Source: CAZXSK01 sp964642855
GTDB taxonomy: Bacteria; Planctomycetota; Phycisphaerae; SM23-33
Reading direction: 5' to 3'
Assembly: GCA_964642855.1 (NCBI GenBank)
Contig: CAZXSK010000018.1
Location: 1 to 56,463, forward strand
Length of the DNA: 56,463 nt
Both the position numbers and the translations under genes were made by a program. Under the pieces are notes generated by a model, which saw only the letters and a list, made by a program, of their open reading frames with translations, ran no database searches and had not been told where the DNA came from. Within the stretch, counting starts at the first letter, position 1. Each line of letters begins with the position of its first letter. Positions 16,612 through 23,690 of this stretch are shown here, in pieces.

Positions 16612-17082
16612 CTAGCGATCCGAGCGGATGTCGTCTTCCTTGTGTTCGCCGCCGATTCTGCGGTCCGGGCCTCCGGAAATCAGCACCGGCCTCTTGCCCA
16701 GCCCCCCGTCCTTGTCGTACTTGATCTTCTCTCCGAAACCGTCATAGAGATGCTCGTCGGGTCCCCGGAAGTAATCCTGTCCGAGCTTGGTGACCAGGTC
16801 CCAGGACTTGTCGCACTTCTTGAGCTCCTCCAGGAGCTTCTTGGTGTTCCCCGCGTCGGGGTACTCCTCGTACTCGTCCTCGTAGGCGACGATCGCTTCG
16901 TGGGTCACCTGCATCACGCCGCGGGTCTGGTCGATCGCCATACGCTCCATGACGTACTTGCCCACGGCTACGACCAGCGCCACGATGATCGCCATGATGA
17001 ACATGACCACCAGCAGCTCCACCAGCGTGAAGGCTTTTCGGTCGGTGCCCGGTCGGGTGCTTGTTTTTCGATTGCGTCGCAT
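16612..17082 (-). CDS. GspG-like pseudopilin (fourth of four)
   Basis: 156 residues, the shortest of the series and close to the size of classical GspG. The prepilin motif is KAFTLVELLVVMFIMAIIVALVVAVGKYV. The globular domain contains ...YEDEYEEYPDAGNTKKLLEEL and DYFRGPDEHLYDGFGEKIKY, which strongly recalls GspG ('Y..D.G.YP....GL..L....W.GPYl......DPWG..Y'). The C-terminus has GGPDRRIGGEHKEDDIRSD, corresponding to the GspG calcium loop. It is therefore the best candidate for the main pseudopilus subunit. AAGGAT precedes the start. Confidence 0.85.
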   Translation of the reverse strand: MRRNRKTSTRPGTDRKAFTLVELLVVMFIMAIIVALVVAVGKYVMERMAIDQTRGVMQVTHEAIVAYEDEYEEYPDAGNTKKLLEELKKCDKSWDLVTKLGQDYFRGPDEHLYDGFGEKIKYDKDGGLGKRPVLISGGPDRRIGGEHKEDDIRSDR

Positions 17083-17106
17083 CGCTGTTATCCTTGTGCG
17101 GACGGG

Positions 17107-17841
17107 TTACTGCAGGAAGTTCGTGATGTCGTCGGTGTCGGGGTGTTCCCGGTAGGCTTCCCAATCGTTGCCCGTGGGGCCCTTGGACCGCAGGATGAAA
17201 TCCCGCCGGAAGAACTCCCCGTCGTTGTCCTTGGCGTAGTTGTTGATGTCCGACCCGCCGTAGGTTTTGTCCTCGGGGTCGAACCGGTAGTATTCGATTT
17301 CGTTGTCAAACTCGTCGAGAAATACCAGCTTGCCGTTGCCTGAACGCCCGAGCTTGGCTTTCTTCTCGTCGAGGTAGGGCCCATAGATGTCCCCGCGAAA
17401 GACGATCCGGAACCCGAAGCCCTCCTTGCCGTCGTCGCCGACGGTGACTCCGTCGAGTTCCTGGGGGTCTCCGTAGGGAATGCCGTTGAGGTCGGTGTCG
17501 GGGAAGTAGCCCAGCATCGCCTGCACGAGGTAGTTCTTGCCGTCCCACGTGCCGGCGCCGGCGTACTTGGTCTCGCTGGGCGGGTAGTCGCCCAGGTCGG
17601 CGAAGTAGCTCTTGCAGCCGGTCTCGATCAGCCGGATCGTCGTTCGGGAGGCCGCCACTGCCACGCCCTGGCGGACCTTCTGCAGCGTCGGCAGGGCGAT
17701 CCCCAGAAGGAGGATGATGATCGAGATCACCACCAGCAGTTCCACCAGGGTGAAACCTCGCCGGCGGGGTGCGGCCTGGCCGGTCTGGACCGGGTCAGGC
17801 CAGGTCGTGGCTGTTGCGTGTTGTCGGGCAAACTTCTGCAC
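17107..17841 (-). CDS. GspG-like pseudopilin (third of four)
   Basis: 244 residues starting at GTG 17841, selected because GGGAG lies six bases upstream and the upstream gene's stop is at 17858; a longer form to 17883 would overlap that gene. The prepilin motif is RRGFTLVELLVVISIIILLLGIALPTLQ. The globular part contains CKSYFADLGDYPPSE, then GPYLDEKKAKL and VFLDEFDNEIEYYRF, the GspG-like 'GPYl...DpwG..y.Y' pattern. The end is HPDTDDITNFLQ, equivalent to the GspG calcium loop 'DADI.NW'. It is one of four tandem paralogues. Confidence 0.82.
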   Translation of the reverse strand: MQKFARQHATATTWPDPVQTGQAAPRRRGFTLVELLVVISIIILLLGIALPTLQKVRQGVAVAASRTTIRLIETGCKSYFADLGDYPPSETKYAGAGTWDGKNYLVQAMLGYFPDTDLNGIPYGDPQELDGVTVGDDGKEGFGFRIVFRGDIYGPYLDEKKAKLGRSGNGKLVFLDEFDNEIEYYRFDPEDKTYGGSDINNYAKDNDGEFFRRDFILRSKGPTGNDWEAYREHPDTDDITNFLQ

Positions 17842-17857
17842 GTTTATCTCCCGGCGG

Positions 17858-18547
17858 TCAATAGTTGGTAACGTCGTCTTCATTGAAGTACTTCCGGTCG
17901 GGCCCGGGCGCGATCAGCAGGAAGGCTCCGTCGTTGGCCGCCTTGCCCGTCTCCGGGTTTTCGATGGCGTTGCTGAAACTTCCACCTTCGCTGCCGTCGG
18001 TGAGTTCGTCGTTGTCGCTTTTCTTGTACTGGTTCTTACTGCCCTTGTAGGCCTTGCGCGACGGGTAGTAGCAGATGGGCATGGCCCGGCTGCCGTTGAG
18101 GTCCGACATGCAGTCGTTATGGCCTTTGTAGTCGAGCAGGTTGCCCTTCTCGTACTCGTCGTAGGCGTTGGCGGGATAGTCGGCGTCGCCGGTGTCCGGG
18201 TCGACCTGCGTGTACAGGGCGCGGGCGAGAAGCTGGCTGCCCGTGGTGGAATCCAGCCGGTCGGGTCGGATCTGCCCCGGGTACATGCCGCTGTGCTCGC
18301 GGGAGAACTGCTCGAGTCCGCGGTTGATGGCTGTCATACGGGCTCGGGTGAGCGTGGCGGCAGAGGACTTGAGAATCGCGCTGAGCGACGGGACCAGGAT
18401 GCCCATCAGCAGGGCGATGATCGTCATGACCACCAGCAGTTCGATCAGCGTGAAGGCCGATCGTCTCCGCCGTGCGGCTGCAGGCCGCCTGGCCCGCGGG
18501 CAGCACGCTGTTGCTTCCGGCTTGATTGTGCGTGTTCGCTTCGTCAC
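17858..18547 (-). CDS. GspG-like pseudopilin (second of four)
   Basis: 229 residues from GTG 18547, with AGGAAA six bases upstream. An Arg/Ala-rich leader of ~30 residues precedes the prepilin motif SAFTLIELLVVMTIIALLMGILVPSL. The mid-region has GLEQFSREHSGMYPGQ, and the C-terminus has LLIAPGPDRKYFNEDDVTNY, which closely resembles the end of the neighbouring paralogue (APGPDRTYFTSDDITNF) and the GspG calcium site. This indicates recent tandem duplication. It is predicted to be a pseudopilus shaft subunit. Confidence 0.82.
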   Translation of the reverse strand: MTKRTRTIKPEATACCPRARRPAAARRRRSAFTLIELLVVMTIIALLMGILVPSLSAILKSSAATLTRARMTAINRGLEQFSREHSGMYPGQIRPDRLDSTTGSQLLARALYTQVDPDTGDADYPANAYDEYEKGNLLDYKGHNDCMSDLNGSRAMPICYYPSRKAYKGSKNQYKKSDNDELTDGSEGGSFSNAIENPETGKAANDGAFLLIAPGPDRKYFNEDDVTNY

Positions 18548-18556
18548 GTCGATTTC

Positions 18557-19246
18557 CTATTCGCGCCTGAAGTTGGTGATGTCGTCGCTGGTGAAGTATG
18601 TGCGGTCCGGGCCCGGAGCGATCAGCAGATACCGCCCGTAGCCGAACGGCTTGTCGGATTCGGGATCTTCGATGAAATCGTCGAAGCTCCCCTCTTTGGG
18701 CTTGATCAGGTCTCCGGAGTTACAGCTGTCGTCGAACCGGCTGGTCTGGTCGCGATACGTAATCGACGGCCAGTAGGTGATCGTCAGCGGCTTGGGGAAG
18801 CCGTCGAGGGGCACGTACGGTTTGCCCGTGCCGCTTTGGGTTCCGTCCTCGTTGTCCAGGAGGTTCTTGTCGATATTGGCGTAGCCGTTGACCGGCTCCC
18901 AGCTGTCACGGAAGGCATCTTTCGAGCGGTCCGAGAACAGGCAGCGTACGAGGTGTTCGGTAGCTGACAGGCCATTGATTCTTCTGTACATCTTGCCCCA
19001 GCGGACGCTGTCCTGCCCCGGGTAGATGCGGTGATCGAGGTGGTAGGCGTCGATGCCGCTCTCCAGGATGCGCAGGTGCGTGAGGGTTCGCGTGCCGTAT
19101 CCGCTGGAAAGCACCGAGGCGATCGAGGGCACGAGAATGCCGATCAACATCCCGATGATCGCGATAACCACCAGCAGTTCGATCAGTGTGAAGCCTCGCC
19201 GCTGCGATCGATCAACCCGTCTCGTTGTCTGCCCGTTTCGGAGCAT
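18557..19246 (-). CDS. GspG-like pseudopilin (first of four)
   Basis: 229 residues from ATG 19246, with AGGAAGG in the 14-base gap after GspF. The frame stays open upstream to 19828, but that part is antisense-like shadow inside gspF. The prepilin motif is RRGFTLIELLVVIAIIGMLIGILVPSI, followed by a helix and AYHLDHRIYPGQD. The C-terminus LLIAPGPDRTYFTSDDITNF matches its downstream neighbour and the GspG calcium loop. It shares exact length (229) with the next gene. It is a likely pseudopilus subunit encoded directly after the assembly ATPase and platform genes. Confidence 0.83.
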   Translation of the reverse strand: MLRNGQTTRRVDRSQRRGFTLIELLVVIAIIGMLIGILVPSIASVLSSGYGTRTLTHLRILESGIDAYHLDHRIYPGQDSVRWGKMYRRINGLSATEHLVRCLFSDRSKDAFRDSWEPVNGYANIDKNLLDNEDGTQSGTGKPYVPLDGFPKPLTITYWPSITYRDQTSRFDDSCNSGDLIKPKEGSFDDFIEDPESDKPFGYGRYLLIAPGPDRTYFTSDDITNFRRE

Positions 19247-19260
19247 GTCGGACCACCTTC

Positions 19261-20511
19261 CTACTTCTGCAGATTCTGGAGGATTCCCACCATCGGCATG
19301 AACAGGGCGACGACGATGAACCCGACGATCAGGCCCAGCACGATGATCAGTACCGGCTCCAGCAGGGAGGTCAGCGACCCGACGAGGACTTCGACTTCCT
19401 CGTCGTAGGTGTCGGCGACCTTGTTGAGCATCTTGTCGAGTTCGCCGGTCTCCTCGCCGACGTCGATCATGTTGACCACCATGGGCTCGACGATCTTCGC
19501 CTGCCGCAGCGGCTGGGCGAAGCTCTCGCCCTCGCGGATGCCGTCGTGGACCTTGTTCATCGCCCGGGCGTAGACTTCGTTGCCTGCGGTGTCGCGGGTG
19601 ATGTTCAATGCTTCGAGGATCGGCACGCCCGCGGCAAGGAGCGTTCCGAGTGTCCGCGAGAACCGCGCCACCGACGTCTTGGAGATGATCCTGCCGAACA
19701 GCGGGATGTGCAGCTTGACGTTGTCGACCACGTAGCGGCCGCCTTCGGATGTCTTCATCAGCCGGACGATCGCCCAGACGGCGAAGGGCGTGCCGATGAC
19801 GACGATCCAGCCGGGGAAGACCATCCATTCACTGAGATTCAGCAGGGCGCGAGTAACGGTTGGGAGTTTCGAGCCGAGATCATCGAAGATCTTCTCGAAG
19901 GCGGGGACGACGAACACCAGCAGGCCGATTACGATCAGCACCGCGAAACTGATGACGGCGATGGGGTAGATCAGCGCGCCGACGACCTTGCGACGCAGCG
20001 CCTGGGACTTCTCCATGAAGTCCGCGAGCCGCTGGAGGATGACGTCCAGCACGCCGCCGGCCTCGCCGGCGTGGACCATGTTGGTGTACAGCCGGTCGAA
20101 TGCCTTGGGGTGCTTGGCCATGGCCTCGGAGAGCGTGGCACCGCCTTCGACGTCTTCGGCGACCAGTCGGATCGCGACGCGAAGCATGCCGGGCTTCTGC
20201 TGCTCTTCGAGAATCCGCAGGCTTCGGAGGATCGGCAGACCCGCGTCGATCAGCGTCGAAAGCTGGCGGGTAAACTGCGTCAGCAGTTTCTTGGGGACGC
20301 GGCCTACTTTGCGGACGGTTTTCTTCGCGCCCGCCCCGGCCTGCTGCTGGGCAGGAGCGCCGCCGCGTTTGCCGGCCTTTTCCTTGATCTTGGTCGGGAA
20401 GTTGCCCATCGCCCGCACCTTGGCGATGGCGTCCTCCGAACTGGTCGCATCGACCTCGCCCTTGACGGGCTGGCCGACGCTGTTCATGGCTTCGTACGTG
20501 AACTGTGGCAT
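19261..20511 (-). CDS. gspF: Type II secretion/type IV pilus inner-membrane platform protein GspF
   Basis: 416 residues with GAGGAG before the start. The N-terminus MPQFTYEAMNSVGQPVKGEVDA is the classical GspF/PilC opening. Two repeated GspF domains follow, the first with FTRQLSTLIDAGLPILRSL and the second with FSRTLGTLLAAGVPILEALN. Each precedes hydrophobic segments, including one near residues 165-190 and one at the very C-terminus. GspF sits in the inner membrane and couples the GspE/PilB ATPase to pseudopilin assembly. A Gly/Ala/Gln-rich linker lies at residues ~45-65. Identification is firm. Confidence 0.95.
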   Translation of the reverse strand: MPQFTYEAMNSVGQPVKGEVDATSSEDAIAKVRAMGNFPTKIKEKAGKRGGAPAQQQAGAGAKKTVRKVGRVPKKLLTQFTRQLSTLIDAGLPILRSLRILEEQQKPGMLRVAIRLVAEDVEGGATLSEAMAKHPKAFDRLYTNMVHAGEAGGVLDVILQRLADFMEKSQALRRKVVGALIYPIAVISFAVLIVIGLLVFVVPAFEKIFDDLGSKLPTVTRALLNLSEWMVFPGWIVVIGTPFAVWAIVRLMKTSEGGRYVVDNVKLHIPLFGRIISKTSVARFSRTLGTLLAAGVPILEALNITRDTAGNEVYARAMNKVHDGIREGESFAQPLRQAKIVEPMVVNMIDVGEETGELDKMLNKVADTYDEEVEVLVGSLTSLLEPVLIIVLGLIVGFIVVALFMPMVGILQNLQK

Positions 20512-20527
20512 TGCGTCTCACTCCTCG

Positions 20528-20546
20528 CCCGGCGTCTCTCGCCGGG
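20528..20546 (-). promoter_or_regulatory. Intra-operon hairpin before gspF
   Basis: A perfect 7 bp inverted repeat, CCCGGCG-loop of 5-CGCCGGG, lies in the 99-base spacer between pilB-2 and gspF, directly upstream of the gspF ribosome site. It could be an mRNA processing, stability or attenuation element. No U-run follows it. Confidence 0.5.
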
Positions 20547-20610
20547 TCGGCAGGTGCCGTTTCTTGCTGTATTTACTACGTTTATCGAGCGACGCGGGGT
20601 CGCGCGTTTT

Positions 20611-22365
20611 CTACAGGCCTTCCTCGAAAATGGTCTGGCTTGCGACCTCTTCGATGGTCGTCTGACCGTCGAAAATCGCCAGCAGACCGCTCTCGCGCAG
20701 CGTCCGCATGCCTCGCTTGCGGGCGGCCTCGCGGATCGCATTGGTGGAGCTGCGCTTCATGATCAGGTCGCGAAGCGTATCGTCGAGAACCATGATCTCG
20801 TAGATCGCCATTCGCCCGCTGTAGCCCGTGCCGCGGCAGTACTCGCACCCCAGACCGTGGTAGAACGTTCTGCCGGACATGTCCTCCGGCTGGAGGCTGA
20901 GCTCCATCAGGGCGTCTTCCGTGGGGGTGAACTCCTCCTTGCATCGCGGACAGATGGTTCGTACCAGCCGCTGGGCGACGATCGCTTCGAGCGTAGCCGT
21001 GACCAGGTAGGGCTCGAGCCCGAGGTCCAGCAGTCGCGCGATCGACGACGGTGCGTCGTTGGTGTGCAGGGTAGTCAGCACCAGGTGGCCGGTCAGCGAC
21101 GCATGAACGGAGATCTCGGCCGTTTCGAGGTCGCGAACCTCGCCGACCAGCACGATGTCCGGGTCCTGCCGCAGGAAGGACCGCAGCGATCGGGCGAAGG
21201 TCAGGCCGACATCATCGTTGATGGGCACCTGGACCAGCCCGTCGATGTCGTACTCGACGGGATCTTCGCTCGTGAGGATCTTCACGCCCACGTCGTTGAG
21301 CTCGCTCAGTGCCGAGTAGAGCGTCGTGGTCTTGCCCGAGCCAGTCGGGCCCGTGACGATCAGAATGCCGTGGGGGCGGTTGATCAATTGCCGGAAAATC
21401 CGCAGGTCGTCGTCGCGGAAGCCCAGGCGTTCGAGATCCAGTGACACGTTGGACCGGTCCAGCACACGCATGACCACGCTCTCGCCGAACATGGTCGGCA
21501 GCACCGAAACGCGCAGATCGACAGGCCGGCCGTTGACGACCAGCTCGATGCGTCCGTCCTGGGGCAGCCGACGTTCGGCGATGTTGAGGTTTGCCATGAC
21601 CTTGATGCGCGACGCCACCGCCAGGGCGATCGAACGGGGCGGGGGGAGCATCTCGTAGAGCAACCCGTCGATGCGGTACCGCATCTTGAACTCGTTCTCG
21701 AACGGCTCGAAATGCACGTCCGACGCCCGGTTGCGGATCGCCTCCAGGAGCACCATGTTCACCAGTCGGCGAACGGGGTTGGAGTCGGCTGCCTCGCGGA
21801 TGGTGTCCAGGTCGATGCTCTCGCCGCGGTTCTCCAGGGCGGCCAGCTGGTTGTCTTCGCCGATTTCGTTGAGAATGTCCCCGAGGGTCTCGGGGTCCAC
21901 GTCGTAGTACTTGGTGAGGGTCTTCTCGAGATCGTCCGGATTGCTGATCATCGCCGTTACGCGGAAGCCCATCAGCGTCTGGAGATCGTCGATGGCATGG
22001 AAGTTGTCAGCTGTACCGACCGCGATCGTGACGTGGTTGGTCGACTCGTCGTAGTCCACGGGCACGATCTTGTAGGTATTGGCCATCTGGGCAGGGATCG
22101 CCGCGATGACTTCCTCAGGAATGTCGCGGCTGGCGAGGTCGACATACTCCATTCCGACCTGGTATCCCAGCGCCAGCGCCAGCGCCTGCTCCTCGACGTA
22201 GCCGAGATCGACCATGATCTGCCCGATCGGCCCGCCTCGCTGTTTCTGGATCTCCAGGGCCTCGTGGACCTGATCCCGCTGGACTTCTCCAAGCTTGACC
22301 AGTACCCGCCCGATGGGCCGGCCCCGGAGCTGCTGAACATCGATCTGTTTGGGGCTGTGGTTCAT
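20611..22365 (-). CDS. pilB: GspE/PilB-type assembly ATPase (second copy)
   Basis: 584 residues, starting six bases after the PilT stop with GAGG overlapping it. The N-terminal MshEN-type domain (PIGRVLVKLGEVQRDQ, PIGQIMVDLGYVEEQ) is followed by a secretion-ATPase core. The Walker A motif GPTGSGKT lies near residues 339-346, with an Asp box (SEDPVEYDIDGLVQV), Walker B (DPDIVLVGEVRD) and His box (HLVLTTLHTND). A tetracysteine zinc motif follows (CPRC ... CEYC). The core is intact, so it should be active in powering pseudopilin extraction. Both MshEN repeats carry Pro where c-di-GMP-binding versions have Arg. It lies next to gspF. Confidence 0.93.
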   Translation of the reverse strand: MNHSPKQIDVQQLRGRPIGRVLVKLGEVQRDQVHEALEIQKQRGGPIGQIMVDLGYVEEQALALALGYQVGMEYVDLASRDIPEEVIAAIPAQMANTYKIVPVDYDESTNHVTIAVGTADNFHAIDDLQTLMGFRVTAMISNPDDLEKTLTKYYDVDPETLGDILNEIGEDNQLAALENRGESIDLDTIREAADSNPVRRLVNMVLLEAIRNRASDVHFEPFENEFKMRYRIDGLLYEMLPPPRSIALAVASRIKVMANLNIAERRLPQDGRIELVVNGRPVDLRVSVLPTMFGESVVMRVLDRSNVSLDLERLGFRDDDLRIFRQLINRPHGILIVTGPTGSGKTTTLYSALSELNDVGVKILTSEDPVEYDIDGLVQVPINDDVGLTFARSLRSFLRQDPDIVLVGEVRDLETAEISVHASLTGHLVLTTLHTNDAPSSIARLLDLGLEPYLVTATLEAIVAQRLVRTICPRCKEEFTPTEDALMELSLQPEDMSGRTFYHGLGCEYCRGTGYSGRMAIYEIMVLDDTLRDLIMKRSSTNAIREAARKRGMRTLRESGLLAIFDGQTTIEEVASQTIFEEGL

Positions 22366-22371
22366 CGGAAA

Positions 22372-23541
22372 TTACCTCTTGGCTCTGGCTTGCTGACGGG
22401 GAGGCGCCTGCTGGGGCTGCTGGGGAGGCTGGCCGGGTTGCTGTTGCTGCTGGGGCATTGCCACCCGCCCCGACCGGTACGACTTGAGCTTCTCCTGAAG
22501 CTCCGCAGGGCTCTGGGAGTGGTCGATGGCCTCTTCGTCGGACACTTTGTCCTGGATCGCCAGCTGGAACAGGTGATCGTCCAGCAGCTGCATGCCGAGT
22601 TTCTTGCCCGTCTGGATCGACGAAGGAATGCGGAAGACCTTGTTCTCGCGGATCAGGTTCGACACCGCATTGGTCACGACCATGAACTCAAAGGCTGCGA
22701 TTCTGCCCTTGCCCTGTTTCAGGGGGAGCAGCGCCTGGCAGAGCACCGCGATCAGCGCCTCGGAAAGCTGCACGCGAACCTGCTCCTGCTGGTCGACGGG
22801 GAACTGGTCGATCAGTCGCGTGATCGTACGGTGGGCCGTTGTCGTGTGAAGCGTGCCGAAGACCAGGTGGCCGGTCTCTGCGGCACGAATGGCCGCCTGG
22901 GTAGTCTCCAGGTCGCGGAGCTCGCCGACCAGGATCACGTCCGGATCCTGTCGGAGCACGCGTCGCAGGCCCTCGTCGAAACTCGGAACGTCCACGCCGA
23001 CCTCACGCTGGTTGACCAGCGACTTGGCGTGGTTGTGGTAATACTCGATCGGGTCCTCGATCGTCACGATGTGCCGGTCGAAGTTCCTGTTAATGTAGTT
23101 GAGCATCGTTGCCAGCGTCGTCGTCTTACCCGAGCCGGTCGGACCTGTAACCAGGAACATGCCCCTCGGGCGGCGACACAGGCTGCGGACGATCTCCGGC
23201 AGGCCGATCTCCTCGAAGCTGAAAATCTTGGAGGGAATCAGCCGCAGGGTCAGGGCGATAAAGCCCTTCTGCTGGAACACAGCGGTACGGAATCGCCCCG
23301 CGTCACCGTACTCGAACCCGAAGTCGGTGCTGCCCTGTTCCTGCAGCTCCTGCTGGGCTCGCTCGGGAGTGATCGCCTTCATCAGGGCGATAGTATCTTC
23401 CGGTTCGAGGACCTTGGTCTCCAAGGGTCTGAGCCGCCCATGGAGTCGCAGGGTAGGGGGACGGCCTACGGTCAGGTGCAAGTCGCTGGCTCCCCGCTTG
23501 ATACAGGTCTCCAGCAGCCGGTCAATGTGAATCGTTGCCAT
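22372..23541 (-). CDS. pilT: PilT-type retraction ATPase
   Basis: 389 residues with GAGGT six bases before the ATG. The PilT signatures are HLTVGRPPTLRLHGRL at the start, Walker A GPTGSGKTTT near 133-140, Asp box EDPIEYYH, Walker B DPDVILVGELRD, His box HLVFGTLHTTTA, and the PilT-specific AxRNLIRE-like SNLIRENK near the C-terminus. There is no zinc tetracysteine, unlike PilB. The tail is unusual: ~30 residues of Gln/Pro (QQQQQPGQPPQQPQ), probably disordered. PilT depolymerises type IV pili, so its presence argues for a retractable pilus rather than a pure type II secretion system. Confidence 0.93.
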   Translation of the reverse strand: MATIHIDRLLETCIKRGASDLHLTVGRPPTLRLHGRLRPLETKVLEPEDTIALMKAITPERAQQELQEQGSTDFGFEYGDAGRFRTAVFQQKGFIALTLRLIPSKIFSFEEIGLPEIVRSLCRRPRGMFLVTGPTGSGKTTTLATMLNYINRNFDRHIVTIEDPIEYYHNHAKSLVNQREVGVDVPSFDEGLRRVLRQDPDVILVGELRDLETTQAAIRAAETGHLVFGTLHTTTAHRTITRLIDQFPVDQQEQVRVQLSEALIAVLCQALLPLKQGKGRIAAFEFMVVTNAVSNLIRENKVFRIPSSIQTGKKLGMQLLDDHLFQLAIQDKVSDEEAIDHSQSPAELQEKLKSYRSGRVAMPQQQQQPGQPPQQPQQAPPRQQARAKR

Positions 23542-23648
23542 TACGGTACCTCACATGCATTGTTCGTTAGCAGGGACACTGCAGAAAACCGTCTGATTCC
23601 TCCAAGCGGGGCCATCTTGTACGTAAGCGCTTCAAATAAAGAGCCTTG

Positions 23649-23690
23649 CATGGAATATGCCATGGCGGCTACTCTTCGGCGTATTCCATG
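23649..23690 (-). promoter_or_regulatory. Long inverted repeat at the end of pilB-1
   Basis: Arms 23649-23661 and 23678-23690 pair over 13 positions with one imperfect pair, and the loop is 16 bases. The inner arm lies inside the last codons of pilB-1 and the outer arm beyond its stop. On the minus strand the repeat is followed by a U-rich stretch (CTTTATTT), so it may be a partial terminator or processing site between pilB-1 and pilT. Confidence 0.5.

Noticed and set aside
18557..19828. 423-codon version of the first GspG-like pseudopilin
   Set aside because: The additional 194 codons lie in another frame of gspF. AGGAAGG and ATG 19246 sit just after the gspF stop.
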